36,782 nt of DNA, from NCBI GenBank assembly GCA_003151955.1, contig PLZB01000103.1, positions 1-36,782 on the forward strand, read 5' to 3'. A model generated the notes under the pieces. It was not told the DNA's origin, did no database searches, and worked only from the letters and a program-made list of their open reading frames with translations. This stretch comes from Acidimicrobiaceae bacterium (GTDB lineage Bacteria; Actinomycetota; Acidimicrobiia; Acidimicrobiales; UBA8190). Both the position numbers and the translations under genes were made by a program. This document shows positions 9,025 to 16,097 of the stretch, piece by piece (position 1 is the stretch's first letter; each line of letters begins with the position of its first letter).

Positions 9025-9477
9025 GTGCACATCCCGGCCAAGGTCGACTACGGCATGCGGGCCCTCCTCACCCTGGCCGCCCGGGGGGAGCCCGCCACGG
9101 GCGAGTCCCTGGCCGCGGCCCAGGGCCTCCCTGTCAAGTTCCTGGGCGCCATCCTGAACGACCTCCGCCGGGCCGGACTGGTGGCCAGCCAGCGGGGCGC
9201 CGAGGGCGGCTACCGGCTGGCCCGGCCCCCTTCGGCCATTGCGGTGGCCGACGTCATCCGGGCCCTGGACGGCCCCCTGGCCGAGGTCCGGGGCCTCCGG
9301 CCCGAGGCCGCCACCTACGAGGGGGCCGCCGAGCACCTCCAGGAGGTCTGGGTGGCCGTCCGGGCCGCCCTCCGGGCCGTCCTCGAGACGGTGACCCTCG
9401 AGGACGTCGTGGCCGGGAAGCTCCCCAAGGACGTGGCCAGGCTGACCGCCGACCCCGACGCCTGGGCCCCCCACTGA
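9025..9477 (+). CDS. Rrf2 family transcriptional regulator without cysteines
   Basis: 150 residues, GTG start. The N-terminal winged helix has the Rrf2 pattern: MHIPAKVDYGMRALLTLAAR, then LPVKFLGAILNDLRRAGLV as recognition helix and RGAEGGYRLARPPSAIAVAD as wing. IscR, NsrR and RsrR hold an iron-sulfur cluster with conserved cysteines, but no cysteine is present anywhere in this protein, so it should sense something other than a cluster, or nothing. A CAGAAT hexamer at 9013-9018 lies 6 nt before the start codon, which would make the mRNA leaderless. It probably regulates itself and perhaps neighbours; the target is unknown. Confidence 0.85.
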   Translation: MHIPAKVDYGMRALLTLAARGEPATGESLAAAQGLPVKFLGAILNDLRRAGLVASQRGAEGGYRLARPPSAIAVADVIRALDGPLAEVRGLRPEAATYEGAAEHLQEVWVAVRAALRAVLETVTLEDVVAGKLPKDVARLTADPDAWAPH

Positions 9478-9501
9478 CCCAGCCCTGGAGTCGTGGCCCT
9501 G

Positions 9502-9978
9502 CTACGACTGGATACCCCACTGCTCCGCCAGCCGGGGAAACCGTCGGTGCAGGGTCTCGGGATCTACTCCGAACCGCTCCCCCCGGGGTCTGAGCTTGTC
9601 GATCCGTCCGTCCCACCTGGGCGGGTCGGCCTCGCCCGTGAGTTCGGTCCAGGCTTTCCCGCCGGCGGAGAGGATGTCCTCGCACTGCATCGTCGGCGGC
9701 TTGGTCTTCCGGCTGACGGTGAGACCGAATGCCTCGGCGTCGGCCATCGCCAGGTTGAAGGACTCAGCTCCGCGGTCCAGGATCCAACCCCGGAAGTAGT
9801 CGAAGGAGTCGTCGCTGCAGCCCCCCATCATCAGGTAGGCGACGTCCCAGAGATCCCAGCTGTAGAGGGCCCAGTAGTACTCGTCGAACCGAACGCGGAA
9901 GTCGGCCACCTCGGCGACCCGGAGGGTGACCAGAAGGTCAGGTCTTCCACGGCAGCTGAAGGTACTCCTCCTACCCAA
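9502..9978 (-). pseudogene. DUF4240 domain protein with a damaged N-terminus
   Basis: The frame gives 158 residues from a TTG. Residues from about 24 onward match DUF4240 closely: VRFDEYYWALYSWDLWDVAY, then LMMGGCSDDSFDYFRGWIL and a segment on the spacing seen in that family. The family normally begins about 45 residues before WDLW with a motif like D-x-x-FW-x-LI. Here that motif seems to survive in another frame as EDLTFW (from a GTG just downstream), only about 27 codons before WDLW. I therefore think an internal deletion plus frame change has removed the first helix. The C-terminus (residues 110-158) looks intact. Function of DUF4240 is unknown. It could still be translated from an internal GTG (VADFRVRF). 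Confidence 0.6.
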
Positions 9979-10068
9979 GCTGAACGTCCAGCCAGACCGC
10001 CCGCCTATTCGTGGGGCGGCGGGGACGGCACTGGCCCGTCCCGGTATTTCCCACCGTGGCCGAAGCGC

Positions 10069-11001
10069 TCAGCTGAGCTTGTCCGATGGCGTCAGATCGG
10101 CCTCGCTGGGCTCCGGCTCCTGGCCGGGGCGGAGGGACCTGGGCCACAGCCGGTGAGCCAGCACCGGGTTGAGTTCGGCCCCGTAGAGGCTGAGACGGGC
10201 GAGCAGCAGCAGGTATCCGACCAGCCCGATGACGAGCCCGAACTGCCCGTAGGTGTTCGAGCTGTTCCGGATCTGGTGTTCTACCAGGCCGGCGCCAACC
10301 GTCGTCAACACCGTGAAGCCCACTGCCCCCACCACCGCCCCGGGGACCAGGTCTCGGGTCCTGACCGGACGTGGGGTGAGCACCCGGAAGGTGGCGGTGT
10401 AGAGGACGACGTCGGCTACCACCATGGCCGCCCCCACCAGGGCCCGGACGAATCCGCCCTCCCTGTCAGCGGTGGCCAGGGCTCCCAGGGCGGCGTTGGC
10501 GACGAAGCAGCTCCCGATGAGCCCGAGGGCAGCCACGCTCCGGCCGAGACGGCCGACGAACCGGGGCCGGAACCCGGCCGGGACGTTCCAGACGGTGGCC
10601 ATCGCGGCCTGGGCGGTCTCGGTGACCCCCTGAGCGCCGTAGAGGAGGACCAGGAGGCCGGCCACAAGGCCGAATAGGCTTCCGTGAAGATTCTTCGAAC
10701 CGTGTGCCGGGTTGAAGTCCGGGCCGATCACGGGGAACTGGTGCAGCGTCGAGACCACCGTGGTCCCGAGTGCTGGGGTCCCGATGAACCCCAGGATGGT
10801 GACCACGACCAGCAGCAACGGGAAGATGGCCGTGAACCCGTACCAACCGAGCGCCACCACCATCTGGCCGGCCTGGTCATCCCCAAATTTCTTCACGACG
10901 GCGTAGCCGATCGCGGCCAGCCGCCACCGCTGCTGCAGCCGGTCGAATACGCCGATAATGGCGTCGAGCCCCTTCACCTCACCTGCCTGCTCGCCCTCCA
11001 C
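10069..11001 (-). CDS. YihY/BrkB family membrane protein
   Basis: 310 residues, inner-membrane protein with about six transmembrane helices. The family features are visible: DQAGQMVVALGWYGFTAIFPLLLVV near the start (the usual A-x-x-Y-x-x-F-S/A-x-x-P-L pattern), LYGAQGVTETAQAAMATVWN in the middle, and NTYGQFGLVIGLVGYLLLLA followed by LYGAELN at the end (YG..G.VI..L.W.Y....LFGAELN in relatives). Members were once called ribonuclease BN but are now regarded as uncharacterised membrane proteins, possibly transporters. The GTG start at 11001 overlaps the end of the ferritin-like remnant by 23 nt; a second GTG at 10980 is also possible. The C-terminal tail is soluble and acidic. Confidence 0.85.
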   Translation of the reverse strand: MEGEQAGEVKGLDAIIGVFDRLQQRWRLAAIGYAVVKKFGDDQAGQMVVALGWYGFTAIFPLLLVVVTILGFIGTPALGTTVVSTLHQFPVIGPDFNPAHGSKNLHGSLFGLVAGLLVLLYGAQGVTETAQAAMATVWNVPAGFRPRFVGRLGRSVAALGLIGSCFVANAALGALATADREGGFVRALVGAAMVVADVVLYTATFRVLTPRPVRTRDLVPGAVVGAVGFTVLTTVGAGLVEHQIRNSSNTYGQFGLVIGLVGYLLLLARLSLYGAELNPVLAHRLWPRSLRPGQEPEPSEADLTPSDKLS

Positions 11002-11230
11002 CTTTTCCGCGCTGATGTCTGGCTCGCTGTCCGGGCCCGACGTCGCCGTTGGTGTGCTCCGGGACGGCCCCCGGGCCGGGGGGTTGCCGGAGCCCGAGAA
11101 CCTCGTTCAGGACCTGCACGACCCGTTCTCGGGCCGTCCCGTACGCATCGGTGATCGGGCCCTTCTCGATGTAGGCCCGAGCGTTGTGCCTGAGCGACGC
11201 GATGTCGCTGACGAACTCATCGATGGTCAC
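10979..11230 (-). pseudogene. N-terminal remnant of a ferritin-like (bacterioferritin-type) protein
   Basis: From a GTG at 11230 the frame begins TIDEFVSDIASLRHNARAYI, then EKGPITDAYGTARERVVQVLNEVL. This resembles the first helices of ferritin-like/bacterioferritin proteins that begin LRxRARxHIExGxVTxxYxADRExVIxLLNExLATE. The resemblance stops after LNEVL: the rest is a proline/glycine/arginine-rich tail of about 35 residues with no helices and no iron-binding E-x-x-H motif, and the frame runs into the BrkB gene. I read it as a gene truncated by a deletion that fused its start to the upstream part of the BrkB gene. It overlaps the end of the preceding gene by 14 nt, so it may still be translated as a short peptide. 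Confidence 0.5.
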
Positions 11231-11642
11231 CCCGTACGGCCGAGGCCGCCTGGCGGGTGTCGTGAGCCACCCGGTGAGCGGCACGGCGCGTCGGCTCCGC
11301 GACAGCGGCGCCCAGCTCGGCGCCGGCGCTCAACCCGCCGACGGCCGCCAGGCTCTTGTCGAGTGCCGAACTGACCATGTCGCGGGCTCGATCGGTCAGG
11401 TCCGAGTCGACGACCCGGTGCGCCGCCTCAGCGGCCCGTTCGGGCAGATCGGCGTCACCGATCCTGTCGACGCCTGAGATGACGGCGTCCTTGACCTTTC
11501 CGGCGGCAGCCGGGAACCGGCGGGCCGCCCGTGACCCCGCCGTTGAGAGTTGCTCAGAGCCGGCCGACAGCACGTCAAGGATGACCCCGGCACCGACGCC
11601 GGTCAACCCCCCGATGATCAGGCCCTTCCAGGCGTTCCTCAT
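11217..11642 (-). CDS. Small glycine-zipper membrane-associated protein, YtxH-like
   Basis: 141 residues. The ATG at 11642 is followed at once by one glycine-rich hydrophobic helix, WKGLIIGGLTGVGAGVILDV, then a long amphipathic helical region rich in Ala, Asp and Arg (residues 30-141) with no cysteines. This shape is like YtxH-type or phasin-like stress proteins, but I cannot name a family from sequence. It is the first gene of a short minus-strand set with the ferritin-like remnant and the BrkB protein. A ribosome-binding site (CTGGAGG) lies about 6 nt upstream of the ATG. Confidence 0.6.
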   Translation of the reverse strand: MRNAWKGLIIGGLTGVGAGVILDVLSAGSEQLSTAGSRAARRFPAAAGKVKDAVISGVDRIGDADLPERAAEAAHRVVDSDLTDRARDMVSSALDKSLAAVGGLSAGAELGAAVAEPTRRAAHRVAHDTRQAASAVRGDHR

Positions 11643-11833
11643 GCGTCAACCTCCAGTTCGGGACCCGGCCATCCGGCTCCGCCTCACCATTCCCGCCAGG
11701 ACGTACCGCCAAACCTGGAGGCGCGTTCCGGGGTCAGCGTATGAACGGCGGGACATTCGCGTTAAGGCTGGTCAGCGGCCCCGAAAACGCCAGCCGGGGC
11801 CTTGGTTGACCCTCACGTGGATGGCGACCACCG

Positions 11834-11965
11834 AGGCGGTTCGACGAGCCGATCGTCGCGTTCCTCACCGCACCCGAAATCGATGCCCTCATCGACGCGC
11901 CCGACCGGACCCGATGGGAAGGCCGCCGTGACAGGGCGCTCCTTCTCGTCGGCGTGCAGACCGGG
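11834..11965 (+). pseudogene. Internal fragment of a tyrosine recombinase (phage-type integrase)
   Basis: The forward frame reads RRFDEPIVAFLTAPEIDALI, then DAPDRTRWEGRRDRALLLVG and VQTG. This is the well known stretch of XerC/D-like transposon and phage integrases that precedes the catalytic arginine of the box RVSELxxL. The match ends abruptly at VQTG, just before that arginine, and the sequence that follows in frame is unrelated. Both the N-terminal DNA-binding half and the catalytic C-terminal half are missing, with a TGA in frame shortly upstream. It is a dead scar of a mobile element that once inserted here. Confidence 0.65.
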
Positions 11966-11974
11966 GAGTCCGCG

Positions 11975-12191
11975 ATGCTCGTCGTCCAGGTTCTCCCCCC
12001 GTCGCCCGTCTCCAGGATGTTCCCCCCGCCGTACGACGGGCCCGGGAAGACGGCCCAGCCGTGGCCGGCGTCGGTGAAGGCGAGGGGGCTGCCCGACTCC
12101 CAGCTCGGGGGTCCCACGGTCGGTGGAGGGCGACGACTGCGGCGATCAGTCCCGCCGATCGGAGTGCAGCCCCGATCCGGGGCCCAACCAC
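11975..12191 (-). pseudogene. Decayed secreted BNR/YCF48-like repeat protein fragment
   Basis: On the minus strand a GTG at 12191, five bases after the nitrile hydratase accessory gene ends, begins a signal-peptide-like stretch, RIGAALRSAGLIAAVVAL. About 25 codons later another frame carries SPLAFTDAGHGWAVFPGPSY and then GGGNILETGDGGRTWTTS, the classic repeat of BNR/sialidase-like and YCF48-like propellers (GWAV... ILxTxDGGxTW). The match ends at about 11977, directly against the integrase fragment on the other strand. Frame change and truncation show a pseudogene; a recombination joint between two unrelated remnants is likely. Confidence 0.5.
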
Positions 12192-12195
12192 CCCT

Positions 12196-12459
12196 TCACT
12201 CCAGCAGCCCGGTCTCGGCCAGGAAGGCCTCGAGGGCCACCACCCAGGAGTCCCAGTAGGGCCGCTCCCCGTCCTCGGCGACGGCTGCGATCAGGTGGCG
12301 GCGGAAGTCGTCCCAGTCCCGGCCGGAGGCCTCGACCGAGGCTACGGCCAGGGCGTGGGCCCGGGCCTGCCAGGGGGCCTCGAAGACGGGGGTCCCGTTG
12401 GACCGGGGGAGGGTCGGCTCGGCCAGGCCGGCCCGACGGACGGCCGGGACGACCGTCAC
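12196..12459 (-). CDS. Nitrile hydratase accessory (activator) protein
   Basis: 87 residues, GTG start overlapping the nthA stop by 4 nt. It contains the family pattern found both in accessory proteins and in the N-terminus of beta subunits: [18 protein letters not shown], then [12 protein letters not shown] and [19 protein letters not shown]. In cobalt enzymes the small accessory protein (P14K or NhhG type) helps load the metal and modify the active-site cysteines of the alpha subunit. It is shorter than most members because it lacks the basic C-terminal tail. Last intact gene of the beta-alpha-accessory operon. Confidence 0.85.
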   Translation of the reverse strand: MTVVPAVRRAGLAEPTLPRSNGTPVFEAPWQARAHALAVASVEASGRDWDDFRRHLIAAVAEDGERPYWDSWVVALEAFLAETGLLE

Positions 12460-13049
12460 AGCCGGGCCACCCCGATCATGGCGTCCCGGGTCACGAGGGC
12501 GGCCAGCTCCTCCTCGGAGAGGTCCCCGGTGCCGGCCGGCCGGAGGGGGAGGACGAGGTAGCGGACCTCGGCCGATGAGTCCCAGACCCGGATCTCGCAG
12601 TCGGGGGGGACCTCGCAGCCCAGCTCGGCCAGGAGAACCCTCGGCTCCCGGACCATCCGGGCCCGGTAGGGGGGGCTCTTGTACCAGGTGGGGGGCAGGC
12701 CGAGGACGGGCCAGGGGTAGCAGGAGCAGAGGGTGCAGACGACGGCGTTGTGGACCTCGGGGGTGTTCTCGACCACCACCATGTGGTCCCCCTCGGGGCC
12801 GGAGAAGCCGAGCTCGGCGATGGCCGGGGTGGCGTCGGCGAGGAGTCGGGCCCGGTAGGCGGGGTCGATCCAGGCCCGGGCCACCACCCGGGCCCCGTTC
12901 AGGGGCCCGACGGCGTGCTCGTAGTGGTCGACGACGGCGTCGAGGGCGGCGGTGTCGAGGATTCCCTTCTCGACCAGGAGGGATTCGAGGGCGGCCACCC
13001 GGTCCTCCACCGGGCTGGTGGGCGGGGCGTGGTGGTGCTCGTCAGTCAT
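12456..13049 (-). CDS. nthA: Nitrile hydratase alpha subunit, cobalt type
   Basis: 197 residues. Catalyses hydration of nitriles to amides in the alpha-beta enzyme. The metal-binding motif VCTLCSCY is at 104-111 with cysteines at 105, 108 and 110; threonine in C-T-L-C-S-C-Y marks the cobalt type, whereas iron enzymes have C-S-L-C-S-C-T. It is followed by [20 protein letters not shown], the conserved stretch next to the active site. The upstream [10 protein letters not shown] and the C-terminal DAMIGV are also standard. The ATG overlaps the end of nthB by 8 nt and its stop overlaps the accessory gene by 4 nt, so the three are translated as a coupled unit in order beta, alpha, accessory. Confidence 0.95.
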   Translation of the reverse strand: MTDEHHHAPPTSPVEDRVAALESLLVEKGILDTAALDAVVDHYEHAVGPLNGARVVARAWIDPAYRARLLADATPAIAELGFSGPEGDHMVVVENTPEVHNAVVCTLCSCYPWPVLGLPPTWYKSPPYRARMVREPRVLLAELGCEVPPDCEIRVWDSSAEVRYLVLPLRPAGTGDLSEEELAALVTRDAMIGVARL

Positions 13050-13686
13050 GGGCAGGTTCCTCCTGGGGCTCGAGGTAGCTCTCCCAGAGGTCGACGTGGA
13101 CGGGGTCCCCGGGCTCCCCCCAGAGCTCGGCCGCCTCGAAGCGGACCGAGTAGGTGGGCTCCCGGCGGAGGGCGTCGCAGTGGTACTCGACGTCGGGAAG
13201 GGAGAAGACCCCGTCGAGGCGGACCACGGTCCCGGTCCGGCCCTGGACGTAGCGGGGGGCCCGGGTGTGGCCGAGGGGGTGGCGGTCCCGGACCCGGACC
13301 GGGTCGCCGAGGGAGAAGCGGTGGCTGTCGAGGGAGGGGCCGGGGTCGTCGAGCCGGGGGGCCCGGACCGGTCGGGCCAGGGGGTAGGGGGACCCCAGGC
13401 GGTCGTCGAGCTCCTCGACGGTCAGGAGGCCCCCTTCGACCAGGCCGGTGGCGGTGGCCGTGAGCCAGTGCTCGTAGTAGGGGGACCCGAGGTACCAGAC
13501 CGGGTCCATCCGCTCGATGGCATGACGGAACCGGCCCCGGAGCTGGCCGGCCAGCATGGCCCCGATGGTGAGCCGGTAGGCCCGGCGCTCCCAGTCGGCG
13601 TGGAAGACGGGCTCGTCCGGCTCGATCTCGACGGGGCCGAAGCCCTGGATGCCCCCGAGGTCGTGCACGCCGTCCACAGGACCCAT
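13042..13686 (-). CDS. nthB: Nitrile hydratase beta subunit
   Basis: 214 residues. The N-terminus [20 protein letters not shown] is the usual beta-subunit start ([13 protein letters not shown] in relatives), so initiation may be at the ATG of 13686 or at the GTG nine bases later. The helical half contains [20 protein letters not shown]; the C-terminal SH3-like barrel begins after residue 115 with [20 protein letters not shown], then [11 protein letters not shown] and [20 protein letters not shown], all hallmarks. Arginines in this barrel contact the oxidised cysteines of the alpha subunit. First gene of the nitrile hydratase unit, with 39 bases separating it from the alpha/beta hydrolase gene upstream. 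Confidence 0.93.
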   Translation of the reverse strand: MGPVDGVHDLGGIQGFGPVEIEPDEPVFHADWERRAYRLTIGAMLAGQLRGRFRHAIERMDPVWYLGSPYYEHWLTATATGLVEGGLLTVEELDDRLGSPYPLARPVRAPRLDDPGPSLDSHRFSLGDPVRVRDRHPLGHTRAPRYVQGRTGTVVRLDGVFSLPDVEYHCDALRREPTYSVRFEAAELWGEPGDPVHVDLWESYLEPQEEPAHD

Positions 13687-13725
13687 CTCACCATGCCCGG
13701 GACGCGACCGCAGTTCCCGAGGGCT

Positions 13726-14640
13726 TCAGGCCGGCTGGGCCCCCACCGCCTGCCCGGCCTCGTCGTCGGGGACGCCGGGCACGCTCCGGAGGCCGCTGCT
13801 CTCCCGCCCCCAGACGGTGTCGAGGAAGCCGGCGATCTCGGCGGTGAGCCGGTCCGGAAAGATCCGGAGCTCCAGGATGGAGCTGGCCTCGACCAGCCGG
13901 GCCTGCTGGAGCTGGGCCGTGAGGTGGGAGGCGTCGGTGAAGGGGTGGATGACGTCGGCCTTGTGGCCGATGACGAGGGCAGGTTGGGCCATGGCTTTGC
14001 GCTCCTCCATCGTGGGGGCGATCGGCCCCACCAGCATCCCGTGGAGCACGGCGGCGGCCTCCTCGGGTTGCATCCGGAGGACCGAGATGGCGCTGTCGAG
14101 GGGCCCGACGCCCGTCTGGGGAACCCGCCGGGCCAGGCTGGCCACCAGCCGGACCAGGGGAGCGGCGTAGTGGACGCCGAGGAGGGCCGGGACGAAGGCC
14201 ATGGCGGCCCCGGGGACGGCCCACTCCAGGACCGGCATCTCGATGATGAGCCCCCGGACCCGCTCGGGCCACTTCACCGCCACCTGGAGCGCGACGTTCG
14301 CCCCCAGGGAGACCCCCCCGACGACGGCCGACTCGATCCCGAGCTCGTCCATGAGGTCCCGGACGAAGTAGGCGTAGGAGTCCATCCGGTGGGAGGCGGC
14401 ATGGCGGGGCTTGTCCGACTTCCCGTGGCCTGGGAGGTCGAGGAGGATGACCCGGTTCCCGGCCTCGGCCAGGTCGGCGGCGAGCCGCCGGTTCATCTGG
14501 GCGTCCATCAGGATCCCGTGGAGGAAGATCAGGGTCTCGGGCCCGGTCCCGTGGACCTCGTAGTGGAGCTTGAGGCCGGCCGTCTCGAACCAGGCCTCCT
14601 GGAAGGGCCGGTTCTCGAAGAGGGACCGGATCCGGCCCAT
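13726..14640 (-). CDS. Alpha/beta hydrolase
   Basis: 304 residues from the ATG at 14640, where resemblance to alpha/beta hydrolases begins (MGRIRSLFENRPFQEAWF). The oxyanion motif LIFLHGILMDAQ, the strand-helix LLDLPGHGKSDKP, the nucleophile elbow VVGGVSLGANVAL (serine in G-V-S-L-G) and a C-terminal DVIHPFTDASHL with candidate acid and histidine are all present. The substrate is unknown. It lies between the nitrilase and nthB on one strand, so a role in nitrile, amide or ester turnover is possible. The true N-terminus is doubtful: the frame is open upstream, but a better coding frame overlaps there (see the entry at 14669), suggesting a frameshift. Confidence 0.85.
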   Translation of the reverse strand: MGRIRSLFENRPFQEAWFETAGLKLHYEVHGTGPETLIFLHGILMDAQMNRRLAADLAEAGNRVILLDLPGHGKSDKPRHAASHRMDSYAYFVRDLMDELGIESAVVGGVSLGANVALQVAVKWPERVRGLIIEMPVLEWAVPGAAMAFVPALLGVHYAAPLVRLVASLARRVPQTGVGPLDSAISVLRMQPEEAAAVLHGMLVGPIAPTMEERKAMAQPALVIGHKADVIHPFTDASHLTAQLQQARLVEASSILELRIFPDRLTAEIAGFLDTVWGRESSGLRSVPGVPDDEAGQAVGAQPA

Positions 14641-14668
14641 CCGGTGCCGGGCCGAGAGGTCCACCGCC

Positions 14669-14857
14669 TCCACCGCCCGCCCCGGCCTGGGCCGCCAGCC
14701 GGGTCGCGGCCCTGGTCCGGGCTGCGGCCGAGGCCTTCGGGCTCTTCGATGCATTGCTACGGGGAGTGACCTTGGAATCACGCTTTGGGCCGGCCATATC
14801 CTCGACGATACCGGGAAGGTGCAGACCCCCTGCAACTTTTCGGCCGGAATCGCTCAT
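14669..14857 (-). CDS. Basic Ala/Lys/Arg-rich reading frame coupled to the nitrilase gene
   Basis: The ATG at 14857 overlaps the TGA of the nitrilase gene (ATGA), a classic coupling arrangement. The frame reads MSDSGRKVAGGLHLPG, then PKRDSKVTPRSNASKSPKAS and AAARTRAATRLAAQAGAG, with third-position GC as in neighbouring genes. It then enters a GGCGGTGGAGGCGGTGGA repeat and continues only as a shadow of the hydrolase frame. Either this is the real N-terminus of the hydrolase and a +1/-1 change sits in that repeat (mutation, assembly error or slippage), or it is a short separate peptide. I favour the first. Confidence 0.4.
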
Positions 14858-15699
14858 CTGGATCCCGATTCCCCGGCCGGCCACCGGTAGGCGTCCGGCC
14901 TGCGGTGGGCCAGGCTCGGGAGCCGGGACCGGATCTCAGCCTGCTCCCCGAGGTCGATCTCGGCCAGGACGACGCCCTCCCCACCGGTCTTCTCGGCCAG
15001 GACCCGGCCCCAGGGGTCGACGATCATGGAGTGCCCATGGGCCTCGAACCCAGGTCCGATCGGCCCGACCTGGTCGGCGGCGATCACGAAGGCCTGGTTC
15101 TCGATGGCCCGGGCCCGGACCAGGACCTCCCAGTGGGCCTTTCCCGTCACCGCCGCGAAGGCGGAGGGGACGACCAGGAGGAGGGCGCCCCGGAGGGCCA
15201 GGATCCGGAAGAGCTCGGGGAAGCGGAGGTCGTAGCAGATGGCCATCCCCACGGGGACGGCCCCGCTCCCGGCTCCGCCCACGGATGCCAGGACGACCTC
15301 CTCGCCGGCGGAGACCACCTCGGACTCCAGGACCGTCACCCCGGGGACGTCGACGTCGAACCGGTGGATCTTCCGGTAGACGGCCTCGACGGTGCCGGTG
15401 GGGGAGTGGAGGACCGAGGTGTTGAACCGCCCGCCCCCCCCGGCGGCCTCGATGAAGCTCCCCGCCACCAGCCAGATCCCGAGCCGGCCGGCCAGCTCTC
15501 CCGCCCACCGGGAGAGAGGTCCCCCCAGGGGCTCGGCCGAGGCCCGGAGGACCTCGGGGTCGCCGTAGACGGAGAAGAGCTCGGGGAGGACGACGACCTC
15601 GGCCCCGGCTCGCGCCGCCTCCGAGACGAGGTCCCCGGCCCGGGCCAGGTTCCCCTCCCGGTCGGCCGATCCCTGGAGCTGGACGGCGGCGACACGCAT
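14854..15699 (-). CDS. Carbon-nitrogen hydrolase (nitrilase superfamily, Nit2/omega-amidase-like)
   Basis: 281 residues. The catalytic triad of the superfamily is clear: Glu40 in VVVLPELFSVYGD, Lys110 in AVYRKIHRFDVDVPG and Cys155 in MAICYDLRFPELFR. The K-I-H-x-F and C-Y-D-x-R-F-P-E patterns place it in the Nit1/Nit2-like amidase branch rather than among true nitrilases, so it probably hydrolyses amides. Located upstream of nitrile hydratase on the same strand, it is a good candidate for the second step, amide to acid, but Nit2-type house-cleaning of deaminated glutathione or glutamine is an alternative. A TAGGGT hexamer (15713-15708) ends 8 nt before its ATG, so it may also start its own leaderless mRNA. 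Confidence 0.88.
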   Translation of the reverse strand: MRVAAVQLQGSADREGNLARAGDLVSEAARAGAEVVVLPELFSVYGDPEVLRASAEPLGGPLSRWAGELAGRLGIWLVAGSFIEAAGGGGRFNTSVLHSPTGTVEAVYRKIHRFDVDVPGVTVLESEVVSAGEEVVLASVGGAGSGAVPVGMAICYDLRFPELFRILALRGALLLVVPSAFAAVTGKAHWEVLVRARAIENQAFVIAADQVGPIGPGFEAHGHSMIVDPWGRVLAEKTGGEGVVLAEIDLGEQAEIRSRLPSLAHRRPDAYRWPAGESGSR

Positions 15700-15710
15700 C
15701 CCGGTCGACC

Positions 15711-16085
15711 CTACCGGTCCAGCTGTTCCATGAACTCGAGCCGGATCCCCCCCGGGGCCTCCACGAAGGCGATCCGGCGCCGCCCGAAGGCCCCCTCGAC
15801 GACGGCCGGGCCCCAGACGACGGTGTGCCCGACCAGCTCGGCATCGAGGTCGTCGGTGAAGAGGGCCGGGTGGAGGAACCCCTCGGCCGGGAGCTCGACG
15901 GCGTCCTCGTAGACGGCCCGGGTGAACAGGGTGATCATGACCGGGCCCAACAAGACGTCGGCCCGCTCCCCCCCGGCCCAGGCCATCCGGTCCCGTACCT
16001 CCCCGCCGGCGTCCCGGTAGAAGCCGCAGGCGGCGTCGAGATCGACAACCTTGACGGCCAGGTTGGCCAGGCCGGTGACGGTCAT
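15711..16085 (-). CDS. VOC (glyoxalase/bleomycin-resistance fold) protein
   Basis: 124 residues, one vicinal-oxygen-chelate domain made of two beta-alpha-beta-beta-beta halves. The first half has GLANLAVKVVDLDAACGFYR (the usual strand, then D-x-x-x-x-x-x-FY helix); the second ends with RRIAFVEAPGGIRLEFMEQL, the typical strand pair with P-x-G and a terminal metal-ligand glutamate (LEFM). The first-half histidine ligand seen in glyoxalase I is not obvious, so metal binding is uncertain. Activity is unknown. It has 12 bases on either side to its neighbours and lies in the minus-strand run. Confidence 0.8.
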   Translation of the reverse strand: MTVTGLANLAVKVVDLDAACGFYRDAGGEVRDRMAWAGGERADVLLGPVMITLFTRAVYEDAVELPAEGFLHPALFTDDLDAELVGHTVVWGPAVVEGAFGRRRIAFVEAPGGIRLEFMEQLDR

Positions 16086-16097
16086 GGAGGGTCCTCC

